DNA from: an uncultured beta proteobacterium
Lineage (GTDB): Bacteria > Pseudomonadota > Gammaproteobacteria > Burkholderiales > SG8-39
Length of the DNA: 64,000 nt
Assembly: GCA_902826155.1 (NCBI GenBank)
Contig: CADEDU010000002.1
Location: 75,469-139,468 of the forward strand
Direction of reading: 5' to 3'
Shown here: in pieces, positions 30,188-38,544 of the stretch
Layout: each line of letters opens with the position of its first letter
Position numbering within the stretch: the first letter of the stretch is position 1
Position numbers and translations under genes: made by a program
Notes under the pieces: model-generated
What the model was told of the DNA's origin: nothing
Databases searched by the model: none
Seen by the model: the letters and a program-made list of their open reading frames with translations, nothing else

Positions 30188-30844
30188 ATGAGCGAGCGCT
30201 TCACCGAATTGCTGCCGTGGTACGTCAATGGCCGGATCGATGCCTCCGATCGCGCCTGGGTGGAAGAGCACATGCGCACCCATCCGCAGGCGGCCGCCGA
30301 GCTGCGCTGGTACCAGTCGCTGCAGCGGCGCGTCCACGAGAACGCCCCGAACGTGTCCGATGAGATCGGCATGGACCGCGCGCTCGCCAAGATCCATCAC
30401 GACGTGCAAGGCGAGAAGCGAATCGCCGCGGCACGCCGTGCGCAAACGCCCACCACCATGGAGCGCGTGCGCAGCTGGCTCGGCAGCTTCGGTCTGACGC
30501 CCGCGCTGACCGCGGCGGTCGCGGTGATCGCGCTGCAGGGTGGCCTGATCTTCAAGCTGATGCAGCCCGCCGACGATGAAGTCACGGGCATCCGCGCCGG
30601 TCGCGGCGTGCTGGTCAACGCCCAGCCCCTGCTCAAGGTGAATTTCTCCGCCGACGCCAAGGAAGCCGACATCCGCATGCTGTTGCTGGAAGTGCGCGGC
30701 GATGTGATCCGCGGCCCGAGCCAGTTGGGTGACTACTACGTCAACGTTCCGCAAGGGCAACTGCCCGTGGCCGCCGCGCGCATGAAGGCCGACAAGATCG
30801 TCGAGGCGGTGAATGAAGTGCCGGGGCTGCCGGCCAAGGAGTAA
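30188..30844 (+). CDS. Anti-sigma factor, single membrane span
   Basis: A 218-residue protein with an N-terminal anti-sigma domain (FTELLPWYVNGRIDASDRAWVEEHM, then AAELRWYQSL), a membrane segment at about residues 103-123 (LTPALTAAVAVIALQGGLIF) and a periplasmic domain of about 95 residues. The HxxxCxxC zinc motif is missing, so this is a zinc-free variant. GGGAGT precedes the ATG. The periplasmic domain is the likely sensor and could be a substrate or partner of the exported caspase-like protein encoded 25 bases downstream; that is inference. Confidence 0.85.
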   Translation: MSERFTELLPWYVNGRIDASDRAWVEEHMRTHPQAAAELRWYQSLQRRVHENAPNVSDEIGMDRALAKIHHDVQGEKRIAAARRAQTPTTMERVRSWLGSFGLTPALTAAVAVIALQGGLIFKLMQPADDEVTGIRAGRGVLVNAQPLLKVNFSADAKEADIRMLLLEVRGDVIRGPSQLGDYYVNVPQGQLPVAAARMKADKIVEAVNEVPGLPAKE

Positions 30845-30869
30845 TCGGGAATCAAGCGGAGTTCGAATC

Positions 30870-31709
30870 ATGCGGGCGCTCAACCTCTCTCATCCGACTC
30901 ACGTGCTGCTGATGGCACTGGTGCTCATCAGCGCCATTGCAGCGACGCGTGCGCAGGCACAGGCCGCTCCGGCGAGCGATCGGCGCGTCGCGCTGGTGAT
31001 CGGCAACGCCACGTACAAGGTCTCGCCGCTCAAGAATCCGGTCAACGACGCGCAGGCGGTTGCCACCAGCCTGAAAGACCTCGGCTTCGAGGTGACGCTG
31101 CGCGAGAACACGACGTTGCGCGAGCTGATCGAATCGATGCGCCAGTTCGCGGTGCGCGCACAGGACGCGCATGTGCGCCTGCTGTTCTACGCCGGCCACA
31201 GCCTGCAGGCGAAAGGCCGCAACTACCTGCTGCCGGTCGACACCGAAGTGCAGACCGAAGACGACCTGCCCGCCAAGAGCGGCGACGTCGGTCAGCTGGT
31301 GGAGCGGCTCGGGCAGAACAAGCAAGGCATCAACATCGTCATCCTGGATGCGTGTCGCAACAATCCGTTTTCCGGGGGCACCGTTGCGCTCCCCGACGGA
31401 CGTCGCCTCACCTGGCGTGGCGCAGCGCCTGCCGGGCTGGCGCGGATGGATGCACCGATCGGCACGTTCATCGCCTTCTCGACATCGCCTGGCAACATCG
31501 CGCTCGACAATCCCAACGGCAAGCACAGCTTCTATACCAAGCATCTGCTCGCCAATCTGCAGGCGCCCGGCATGCCGATCGAGCAGATGTTCAAGGCCGT
31601 GCGCGTGGGCGTCGCGCAGGACACCAGCCGCGCGCAGGTGCCGTGGGAGAGTTCCAGCCTCATCGGCGATTTCTGCTTCAGGCGCGCCGGAGCGAGCGGC
31701 TGCAAGTAG
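30870..31709 (+). CDS. Exported caspase-like protease (peptidase C14), copy 1
   Basis: A 279-residue prokaryotic caspase (orthocaspase). Signal peptide at residues 1-30 (hydrophobic core LLMALVLISAIAA, cut near AQA), then the p20-type domain: RRVALVIGNATYK, catalytic His110 in FYAGHSLQ and catalytic Cys162 in VILDACRNNPF. The residue after the His is Ser rather than the usual Gly. There is no C-terminal extension. Start ATG 30870. It is the third gene of a sigma/anti-sigma/protease operon, so the sigma factor probably controls it, or it cleaves the periplasmic part of the anti-sigma factor. The substrate is unknown. Confidence 0.9.
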   Translation: MRALNLSHPTHVLLMALVLISAIAATRAQAQAAPASDRRVALVIGNATYKVSPLKNPVNDAQAVATSLKDLGFEVTLRENTTLRELIESMRQFAVRAQDAHVRLLFYAGHSLQAKGRNYLLPVDTEVQTEDDLPAKSGDVGQLVERLGQNKQGINIVILDACRNNPFSGGTVALPDGRRLTWRGAAPAGLARMDAPIGTFIAFSTSPGNIALDNPNGKHSFYTKHLLANLQAPGMPIEQMFKAVRVGVAQDTSRAQVPWESSSLIGDFCFRRAGASGCK

Positions 31710-31779
31710 CGATCTACTCGTTTCTACGGGAAAGATTTGAGGCCTGCGCATCGGTTGGATAGGCAGCGCGTAGGTCCCC

Positions 31780-31785
31780 TACAAT
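31780..31785 (+). promoter_or_regulatory. Possible -10 element before the alpha/beta hydrolase
   Basis: TACAAT lies about 35 bases before the ATG at 31820, with TTGGAT 19 bases upstream as a poor -35. It fits a promoter for the hydrolase/LysE pair, but weakly. Confidence 0.3.
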
Positions 31786-31819
31786 CGGGCTCCTTACGAC
31801 CGCCGCGGGGGCCCGACTC

Positions 31820-32623
31820 ATGTCCGTCATGCATTACGTACGCGCCGGCGCGGGCGCGCCTCCGCTCGCGTTCGTGCACGGCTTCACCTGCGATCACACC
31901 GACTGGGAGCCGCAACTCGCCCACTTCTCCCGCCAGCATGAGGTGCTGGCGTGCGATCTGCGCGGACACGGCGCAACACCTGGCACGCCCGCCGACGTCA
32001 CGATCGAGAACTTCGGTGCGGACCTGGCGGCACTACTCGGCGAACTGAGCTGGACCAACGCCATCCTGGTCGGACACAGCATGGGCTGCCGTGTAGTGAT
32101 GCAGGCCGCGCTCGATGCGCCGGACCGCGTCGGTGCGATCGTTCTGGTCGATGGCAGTGCGCTAGGCAGCGGCGACCCCGACACCGCCGAGCGCGACATG
32201 AGCACCAAGCTGCGCGCAATCGGCTTTCCGGCGATGGCATCGGGCATGTTCGGTGAGATGTTCGTGCCCGGCAGCGATCCGCAACGCAAGGCCGCGATCC
32301 TCGCGCGCGCGAGCAGGTTTCCAGCCGAGATCGGACTGTCGCTGTTCCCGCGCACCGTCGCCTGGGACGCGCGCAATCTCGAGCGCGTGGTGCGAACGAT
32401 CAGGGTGCCGATCCTCGCGCTGCAGAGCACGTCGTTGAACGCCGAGCGCAAGCGCATTCAACTCGACGCCGGTGACTCGACGCCGTATCTCGATACGTTG
32501 CGACGGCTCAATGCCGGTGCGCGTGCGGTGATCGTCCCCGGGGCCGGTCACTTCACCGGCCTCGACGCACCCGAGGCTGTCAATAGCGAGATCAGCGCGC
32601 TGGCAGCGAGTCTTCGCCGGTAG
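31820..32623 (+). CDS. Alpha/beta-fold hydrolase
   Basis: A 267-residue serine hydrolase. The oxyanion block is FVHGFTCDHTDWEPQL, the nucleophile elbow is VGHSMGCRV with Ser87, and the catalytic histidine is His244 in GAGHFTGLDAP. There is no signal peptide, so it acts in the cytosol. Relatives include esterases, haloperoxidase-like enzymes and enol-lactone hydrolases; the substrate is not assignable. A LysE-type exporter starts 18 bases downstream and is probably cotranscribed. Confidence 0.9.
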   Translation: MSVMHYVRAGAGAPPLAFVHGFTCDHTDWEPQLAHFSRQHEVLACDLRGHGATPGTPADVTIENFGADLAALLGELSWTNAILVGHSMGCRVVMQAALDAPDRVGAIVLVDGSALGSGDPDTAERDMSTKLRAIGFPAMASGMFGEMFVPGSDPQRKAAILARASRFPAEIGLSLFPRTVAWDARNLERVVRTIRVPILALQSTSLNAERKRIQLDAGDSTPYLDTLRRLNAGARAVIVPGAGHFTGLDAPEAVNSEISALAASLRR

Positions 32624-32640
32624 GCTTCTCATTCGCACTC

Positions 32641-33255
32641 ATGTACGGCATCGGCGACTACCCCGCGTTCGTGATCGCGGTGATCGTGTTCCTTGCGATC
32701 CCCGGCGTGGGTAATCTCGCGATCATCACCTCCACCGGGAAGGGCGGCGTGCGCGGCGGATTCGCAGCGACGTTCGGCGTGATCTTCGCCGACCAGATCC
32801 TCATGTGGCTGGCGGTGGCCGGGGTGGCTGCGCTGCTGCTCGCCTGGCCGGTCGCGTTCGGGGCGATCCAGTGGGTCGGCGCTGCGTATCTGGCGTGGAT
32901 CGGCTGGCGCATGATCGTCGCCCGCGAAGGCGATGCGCCGGTGCTCGACATCAAGCCGCGGCACTACTTCAGGCAGGCGATGGTCATCACCCTGCTCAAT
33001 CCGAAGGCGATCGTCTTCTACATGGCGTTCTTTCCGCTGTTCGTCGATCCTGATCGCCACCAGGGACTGATCACGTTCGCGGTGATGGCGCTGACGATCG
33101 CCACGCTCACGTTCCTGTACTGCGCGACGCTGATCACGCTGGTCCGGGTGCTCGCCGAACGTCTGCGCGCAAGCAAGCGCATGGTTCGCGCGCTCAATTG
33201 CACCGCCGGGGTCATGCTGATCGGATTCGGCATCAAGCTCGCCCTGACGCGGTGA
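32641..33255 (+). CDS. LysE/RhtB family amino-acid exporter
   Basis: A 204-residue inner-membrane protein of about six helices. Family features are AIPGVGNLAIITSTGKGGVRGG near residue 20 (the P-G-x-N block), VGAAYLAWIGWRMI near 79 and LLNPKAIVFYMAFFPLFVD near 120. Members export amino acids or homoserine lactones by proton antiport. It lies 18 bases after the hydrolase gene; removal of a hydrolysis product is possible but unproven. Confidence 0.9.
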   Translation: MYGIGDYPAFVIAVIVFLAIPGVGNLAIITSTGKGGVRGGFAATFGVIFADQILMWLAVAGVAALLLAWPVAFGAIQWVGAAYLAWIGWRMIVAREGDAPVLDIKPRHYFRQAMVITLLNPKAIVFYMAFFPLFVDPDRHQGLITFAVMALTIATLTFLYCATLITLVRVLAERLRASKRMVRALNCTAGVMLIGFGIKLALTR

Positions 33256-33364
33256 GATGCCCCTGTACGCCGCCTCGATCACTCCCGCTGCTCAGCGCAG
33301 TTCCACGCCAACGTGACGCCACGGGAATCATGGACACGAACGCTCATTGCGCCTCGAGCCACGA

Positions 33365-34537
33365 ATGAACTTCCCGCGCGATCCGTCTCTGGCCCAGGTC
33401 CTTCGACGTAGTCGCGCGTCTGGTCGTTTCTTACCCGTCCGCTTCGGTCTGCTCGCCGGCGTCGCATCGCTGATGCTCGGCTGCGTGGCCGCCCCCAAAC
33501 CGGTCGCGCCCAGCGCACGCATCGATTCGCAGCACGGTCCAATCGAAGTCGTCACGGTCGCGACTGGGCTGGAGTTTCCCTGGAGCCTCGCTTTTCTGCC
33601 CGACGGGCGAATGCTCGTGACCGAACGCCTTGGGCGGCTGCGATTGGTTTCAGCAAGCGGCCAACTGGATCCACGTCCGATAGCGGGAGCGCCGATCGTC
33701 GACTCCGCCGAACATGGCGGCCTACTGGACGTCGCGGTGCATCCGCGGTTCGTGCAGACCAGCTGGATCTATCTCGCGTACGTCGCGGAAGGCTCAGGTG
33801 GGCGAGGCACCGAAGTGCTGCGCGCGCGGCTGGTCGATGGCGCGCTGCAGGACGCACAGGTGATCTTTCGCATGCAGCCGAAGTCGGCGCGTCCGACGCA
33901 CTACGGCGCACGCTTGGCGTTCGGTCGCGATGGATCGCTGTACGTCACGCTGGGTGATCGCAGCGAGTCGGCCCGTGCTCAGCGACCGGATGATCACGCC
34001 GGCAAGGTAGTTCGCCTGCTCGACGATGGCCGCGCCCCGGGCGACAACCCGTATGCCGCTCAGACGGGAGCAAGCGCGACCGTTTTCACGCTCGGCCATC
34101 GCAACGTTCAAGGCGCCGCGATTCATCCACTGACCGGGCGGATGTGGATGACCGAGCATGGCGAAGACGCCAACGACCGGTTCGCACCACTCGAACCCGG
34201 AGCCAACTACGGTTGGCCGCAGCCGACCGGGCGCGGCCAGCCATTCGCCGGACCACAGCACACCTGGACGCCGACCATCGCACCGTCGGGGCTCGCTTTC
34301 TACGTGGGCACCGCGTTCCCGCAGTGGCGCGATAGCGCCTTCATCGGTTCGCTCAAGGACCGCATGCTGGTGCGACTGCAACTGGCGGGGGACCGCGTCG
34401 TGGCCGAGGAGCGGCTGCTCAAGGGTGTGCTTGGGCGCGTGCGCGACGTGCGCATCGGACCCGACGGGCTCGTGTATCTGCTGATCGACGATCGCAACGG
34501 ACGTCTGGTCCGTCTCCAGCCTGCGGGGCGTCGCTGA
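33365..34537 (+). CDS. PQQ-dependent sugar dehydrogenase-like lipoprotein
   Basis: A 390-residue six-bladed beta-propeller of the soluble glucose/sorbosone dehydrogenase family. The N-terminus is a lipoprotein signal ending in the lipobox LMLGC, so the protein is membrane-anchored and periplasmic. Family blocks are GLEFPWSLAFLPDGRMLVTERLGRLR, GGLLDVAVHPRF, LGDR, GHRNVQGAAIHP, TEHGEDANDRF and NYGWPQ. Quinone-dependent oxidation of sugars or other alcohols is the known activity of characterised members, but many homologues (YliI-like) have weak or unknown activity. ATG 33365 precedes the signal; an upstream in-frame start is less likely. Confidence 0.88.
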   Translation: MNFPRDPSLAQVLRRSRASGRFLPVRFGLLAGVASLMLGCVAAPKPVAPSARIDSQHGPIEVVTVATGLEFPWSLAFLPDGRMLVTERLGRLRLVSASGQLDPRPIAGAPIVDSAEHGGLLDVAVHPRFVQTSWIYLAYVAEGSGGRGTEVLRARLVDGALQDAQVIFRMQPKSARPTHYGARLAFGRDGSLYVTLGDRSESARAQRPDDHAGKVVRLLDDGRAPGDNPYAAQTGASATVFTLGHRNVQGAAIHPLTGRMWMTEHGEDANDRFAPLEPGANYGWPQPTGRGQPFAGPQHTWTPTIAPSGLAFYVGTAFPQWRDSAFIGSLKDRMLVRLQLAGDRVVAEERLLKGVLGRVRDVRIGPDGLVYLLIDDRNGRLVRLQPAGRR

Positions 34538-34791
34538 TCGTCTTGTCAGCCGCAGGTCATTGAGCGCTGCATCACAGCGCTCGGATTCTCCAGTAATTTC
34601 AGCAGGTTATCGACCCGCATCGGGGGCGATTCCGGCAGTGCTTGATGGCTCCACCTCGGGCTCGCCATCGCTTGATTGCACTGCGTCAACCGATCGTGAA
34701 GCCACCGGATTGAACCGTTTCGCCGCGCGCTGCAACCCATGCATGAATCGATCGCAAGTCGCGATCCCCGCCCCGAACAAGGAGACGTGTC

Positions 34792-34962
34792 ATGGCCAAA
34801 GCGAAGCTGCAGTGGATGGAGACCGAAGAAGCATTCGAGCTGAACGAAGACGTGATCCGCACCGCCTGCCTGGACCGCATGGACGGCGAGTGGCACGACG
34901 GATCGGTTGATTGGGACTCGCTCGACTCCACTCTGCATCGCTACGAAGGCAGCTGGCACTGA
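34792..34962 (+). CDS. Small acidic protein, 56 residues
   Basis: A short frame with a strong AAGGAGA ribosome-binding site (34779-34785) before the ATG and a rho-independent terminator at 35080. It encodes 56 residues, acidic and rich in Trp (QWMETEEAFELNED at residues 7-20; the end is HRYEGSWH). No Cys pair, signal peptide or membrane span is present. I do not recognise the family. Ribosome-binding site, amino-acid composition and terminator together make it a likely real small protein transcribed on its own. Confidence 0.7.
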   Translation: MAKAKLQWMETEEAFELNEDVIRTACLDRMDGEWHDGSVDWDSLDSTLHRYEGSWH

Positions 34963-35079
34963 ACCACGCACTTGGCTCCGTACCGCCCGACCGCGGCGCC
35001 AAGTGAAACAGACAACACCCCTCCCGCCCGACTCTCCTCTCCTCGCAGATCCCCCTCCTCCGTCTGCGTAGGCTTGCGC

Positions 35080-35116
35080 GCCGCAGCTCCAAGAGCTGCG
35101 GCGTTTTGTTTTTCTC
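35080..35116 (+). terminator. Rho-independent terminator after the small protein gene
   Basis: GCCGCAGCTC-CAA-GAGCTGCGGC forms a perfect ten-pair stem followed by GTTTTGTTTTTC. It lies just before the stop of tagH, which runs the opposite way. Confidence 0.92.
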
Positions 35117-35137
35117 AGAGCCGTATCACGGCCGGCC

Positions 35138-36319
35138 TCAACGCTGTCGATCCGGATCGTCGCGCGCCTTACCCAACTGCGCGAGTTGCGCCGCATACGC
35201 ATCGAGGAACGCGCGACCGAACAACGCATCGAAGTCGTCCTCGGTCTCGCGGTGAATCTCGTCGTACGACTCGGCGAACATATCCCAGAGCTTGGCCTTG
35301 CGTGCCGCGGGAAGAAGCGCGTCCCAGGTGCTGCGCCGGGTCAAGCGCACCTCGAGCTCCTGCGGATCGAAGCGCTTCATCACGGCGTTCAACGCCGCAC
35401 GCATGCCGGCAAGTACCGCGATCTGGTGCGCGCGAAGATCGTCGAACGCGTCGCGGAGCGCCGGCACCGGCGCCATGAATCCCGGCGGTGTCGGCCCGAG
35501 CAGATGCGCGAACGCGACTTCAACGCTCGGCGAGAACTTGAGCGGATTGTTGTCGCGGCTCTGGAGCATCGTGCCGTCAGCGTGCAACTCGCGCTTGGCG
35601 ATCGTGCGCGCGGCCAGCAGATCGAGCGTGCCTTGCAGGGCCTCACGAAACAGGCTGCCGACCAGCTCCATGTGCTGCGGCCCCAGATTTGCACCGACCT
35701 GATCGGTCAGGCCGGCTCCTGACAGGAATGCCGCGATCGCCGGATCGACCGGGCGCGCCGCCCTGCGTTCAGTCCGGCGTTCCGTCGGTGCGGTCGCGCT
35801 ACGCCCGCGCATGGCCTGCATGCCGGTCGGGTCGCCCACATCGAACTCGACCGATCGAGCATTCGGATCGGCCGGCAGACCAACCGGCGGCGTGCCGATC
35901 GGCGAATCGAGAAGGCCGCGGAACGCGTTCTGGCTGGCATGAGCGTGCGGCGCCCCGAACGCGGCAAACGGATCGTCATGGCTGGACCGAGTGGGCTCCG
36001 CGCCGAGCGGATAGGCAACCGCAAGCGTATAGGGCCCGATACGCAACGTGGCACCGTCGGTCAATTCCCGCTCGACACCAACAGGCAACGGCTGACCAGC
36101 GATCTCCGTTGCCGCGCCCCCGCCCAGGTGCGTGATGAAAAAACGTCCGCCTCGGCACAACACCGCGGCCTGGCGCCGCGAGATACGGCGCGAAGGGTCC
36201 TCCAGCACCATCGTGCAGTGGACGCCTCGGCCGATATCTCCACCGCCCTCACCGAAGCGGGCGACGATCGGCACCGTTGGCGTGTGGCCGTCGCGGTCTC
36301 TGACGCTGATCTCGATCAT
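35138..36319 (-). CDS. tagH: Type VI secretion-associated FHA-domain protein TagH
   Basis: A 393-residue protein with an N-terminal FHA domain (about residues 1-100) and the C-terminal TagH-specific domain (about 190-375: FLSGAGLTDQVGANLGPQHM, GSLFREALQGTLDLLAAR, DNNPLKFSPSVEVAFAHLLG). FHA domains bind phosphothreonine, and in T6SS the equivalent (Fha1) is the target of the PpkA kinase. Here the FHA core reads DIGR then ISRRQA: the conserved Ser47 remains but the usual His is Gln50. It is divergent from the FecR-to-caspase operon and belongs functionally with its kinase, TssL, TssM and TagF. The middle 100 residues look disordered. Confidence 0.9.
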   Translation of the reverse strand: MIEISVRDRDGHTPTVPIVARFGEGGGDIGRGVHCTMVLEDPSRRISRRQAAVLCRGGRFFITHLGGGAATEIAGQPLPVGVERELTDGATLRIGPYTLAVAYPLGAEPTRSSHDDPFAAFGAPHAHASQNAFRGLLDSPIGTPPVGLPADPNARSVEFDVGDPTGMQAMRGRSATAPTERRTERRAARPVDPAIAAFLSGAGLTDQVGANLGPQHMELVGSLFREALQGTLDLLAARTIAKRELHADGTMLQSRDNNPLKFSPSVEVAFAHLLGPTPPGFMAPVPALRDAFDDLRAHQIAVLAGMRAALNAVMKRFDPQELEVRLTRRSTWDALLPAARKAKLWDMFAESYDEIHRETEDDFDALFGRAFLDAYAAQLAQLGKARDDPDRQR

Positions 36320-36488
36320 TGCGAAGGGGACGAGCGCGCTGCGGCCAGCAACTGATCATTGCCGATGCGTTTGCGCCGCCAGTCCCGCTCGCGCTTATAC
36401 CACCGCGTCCGCCCTGCGGCCGGTGGGCGCGACACATTCCTTTAATGCAATCGACATAGTCTGTTTGGTTCGCGAGGCGCCTTGAGCG

Positions 36489-36517
36489 TTGACACTTCAG
36501 GACACGCCTCGGATTAT
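36489..36517 (+). promoter_or_regulatory. Sigma-70-like promoter of the FecR-TssLM-caspase operon
   Basis: TTGACA at 36489-36494, a 17-base spacer, then GATTAT at 36512-36517 (four of six to consensus). It is placed about 100 bases before the FecR-domain gene, in the 295-base gap to divergent tagH. The perfect -35 and ideal spacing support it; the -10 is weak. I see nothing else definite in this gap. Confidence 0.55.
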
Positions 36518-36614
36518 TCGGCATGAACCAAATGGCGAACTTGGGCAACAGACTGACGCCTGATGTCCCGTACCACGGCTTCCGCCACCGAACGCTCGAG
36601 GAGGATCGCGTTTC

Positions 36615-37541
36615 ATGCCCCGCACGGCTGCGCTGCTATTGACGCTCGTTGCGCTCAGCCCGTGGGCCTCGTGCGTTGCGCAGGTCTTTGGCACCGTGAC
36701 GATCCTCGAAGGTGAAGCACTCGTGCTGCGCGGGCCCGGGCGCGTGCATGCCACCGAAGGTTTGCGAGTGCAGGCTACCGACATCATCGAGATGGGCGGC
36801 AAAGGATTCGCACAGATCGAGTTCGGCGACAAGTCGCGACTTCTGCTCGGCCCCAATGCGCGCGCACTGTTCAACGCATCAAGCGCGCGGCACAAGCCCG
36901 AGCATTCGCTGTATGCGCTGAGCGGCTGGTTCAAGCTCATCGGCTCCGGTCGCGAGCCGCAAGCAAACGTTCCGGGTCTGGAATTGCGCTCGCCACGATT
37001 CGACATTCCGCCCGCCGCGGCCGACGTGGTGGTGCGAATCAATGCCGACGAGGTCGACGTGTTTTCCGAGCGTGGTGCGACGCGCCTGATCGAGCGCAGC
37101 GGCCAAGCCGTCAGTCAGCCGATCGATATCAAGGCCGGCCAGCACTACTCGCGCAAAGGCAACGAAAAAGCGACGATCCGCACCGGCCCCCAGCAGACGT
37201 TCGTCGCGGATCTGCCGCGCGCTTTCCGCGACTCGTTGCCCGCGCGGGCCAGCCTGTTCGCCGGCAAAGAGATCGTGGCCAAATCCGCCCCTGATTTCGG
37301 CTATGGTGACGTGGAACCGTGGCTGAAGGCCGACCCGAATGTTCGTCGACCGCTGGTTGCGCGCTGGCGCCACAAATCGCGCGATCCGGCCTTCCGCGCA
37401 GCACTGATCGCCAACATGGCCGCCCACCTGGAGTGGGATCGCATCCTCTTCCCCGAGAAGTACTTACCTAAACCGCCACCTCCGTCGACACCGGCCGCAG
37501 CGTTCGAGCGACCCGGGCGTGCGCCATCCAATCAATACTGA
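36615..37541 (+). CDS. FecR-domain exported protein
   Basis: A 308-residue secreted or periplasmic protein. Signal peptide at about residues 1-22 (AALLLTLVALSPWASCVA), then a FecR domain (VTILEGEALVLRGPGRVHA, then DIIEMGGKGFAQIEFGDKSRLLLGPNARALF) and a second beta-rich stretch, ending in a Pro-rich tail. Unlike FecR of iron uptake it lacks the cytosolic anti-sigma part and membrane span, so it is the envelope-domain type, often a ligand-binding or scaffold module. First gene of the operon leading to kinase, TssL, TssM, TagF and caspase; the next gene is 18 bases away. Confidence 0.82.
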   Translation: MPRTAALLLTLVALSPWASCVAQVFGTVTILEGEALVLRGPGRVHATEGLRVQATDIIEMGGKGFAQIEFGDKSRLLLGPNARALFNASSARHKPEHSLYALSGWFKLIGSGREPQANVPGLELRSPRFDIPPAAADVVVRINADEVDVFSERGATRLIERSGQAVSQPIDIKAGQHYSRKGNEKATIRTGPQQTFVADLPRAFRDSLPARASLFAGKEIVAKSAPDFGYGDVEPWLKADPNVRRPLVARWRHKSRDPAFRAALIANMAAHLEWDRILFPEKYLPKPPPPSTPAAAFERPGRAPSNQY

Positions 37542-37559
37542 CCCACCAAAGGACGGCCG

Positions 37560-38432
37560 ATGAAATTGCTGCTCAAGTTCAACCTGGTGTTCCTGCTGAT
37601 CTTCATCCTCGGCATGGTCGCGGCAGGACAGGTCTCGTGGCGATTGCTCGAGCGCAACGCTCGCGCGGAGATCGCCGAGAACGCCCGCTTGCTGATGGAC
37701 GCGGCCCTGGCCGCGCGCGGCTATACCGCCACGCAGATCCAGCCGCTGCTGGAAACACAGATGAAGTACACCTTCCTGCCGCAGTCGGTACCGTCGTACT
37801 CGGCGCACGAGGTCTTCAATGATCTGCGCAAGAAACATGGCGAGTACAGCTACAAGGAAGCCACGCTCAATCCGACCAATCCGCGCGACCGCGCAGTCGA
37901 GTGGGAAGCCGACATCGTCGGGCAGTTTCGCAACACCAAGGAGACCGCCGAGATCGTCGGCGAACGCGATACCCCGACCGGCAAATCGTTCTACGTGGCC
38001 CGGCCGATCCGGATCACGAACCCGGCGTGCCTGGTCTGCCACAGCACGGTCGACGCGGCGCCCAAAACGATGGTCGAGCGCTACGGCCCGGCGAACGGCT
38101 TTGGCTGGCAGCTCAACGAAGTGGTTGGCGCGCAGATCATCTCGGTTCCGACCAACGTGCCGCTGTCACGCGCGGCCAGTGCGTTCAACGTGTTCATGAC
38201 TTCGCTTGGCGGCGTGCTGCTGGCGATCGGCGTGATCCTCAATTTCATGCTGTGGTGGATGGTGATCCGCCCGGTCACCCAACTGGCGAAATTCGCCGAC
38301 AAGGTGAGCCTGGGCGAACTCGAAACTCCGGAGTTCAGCCGCAAGGCCAAGGACGAAATCGGCGGGCTCGGGCAAGCGATCAACCGCATGCGAACGAGTC
38401 TGGTGCAGGCGATGCGAATGCTGGAGACTTGA
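37560..38432 (+). CDS. Membrane c-heme sensor-like protein (DUF3365) with HAMP domain
   Basis: A 290-residue inner-membrane protein. Membrane helix 1 is at about residues 5-25; a periplasmic domain of about 185 residues follows with a c-type heme motif CLVCH (C157, C160, H161) and the Tll0287/DUF3365 features; helix 2 is at about 211-235; and a HAMP domain at 236-288 ends the protein. There is no kinase, GGDEF or methyl-accepting domain after HAMP. Heme attachment and gas or redox sensing are known or proposed for this fold. The signal presumably passes to a separate protein, most simply the Ser/Thr kinase encoded next. Confidence 0.85.
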   Translation: MKLLLKFNLVFLLIFILGMVAAGQVSWRLLERNARAEIAENARLLMDAALAARGYTATQIQPLLETQMKYTFLPQSVPSYSAHEVFNDLRKKHGEYSYKEATLNPTNPRDRAVEWEADIVGQFRNTKETAEIVGERDTPTGKSFYVARPIRITNPACLVCHSTVDAAPKTMVERYGPANGFGWQLNEVVGAQIISVPTNVPLSRAASAFNVFMTSLGGVLLAIGVILNFMLWWMVIRPVTQLAKFADKVSLGELETPEFSRKAKDEIGGLGQAINRMRTSLVQAMRMLET

Positions 38433-38544
38433 TCGGCGCCCGATCCTGACAAACATTCCTTCGAATCGAGGCTGACGCGGAGTCATCTGCGTCGGCCTCT
38501 TGCGCGTACATTCACCCTGCAGCGGCACCCATAGCGAACCGGCA

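Noticed and set aside
27495..30844. The two ECF sigma/anti-sigma pairs as a recent duplication
   Set aside because: The proteins share only general family motifs, and the two membrane partners are unrelated in layout.
37560..38432. Methyl-accepting chemotaxis protein or histidine kinase
   Set aside because: The protein ends after HAMP; no signalling or kinase domain follows.
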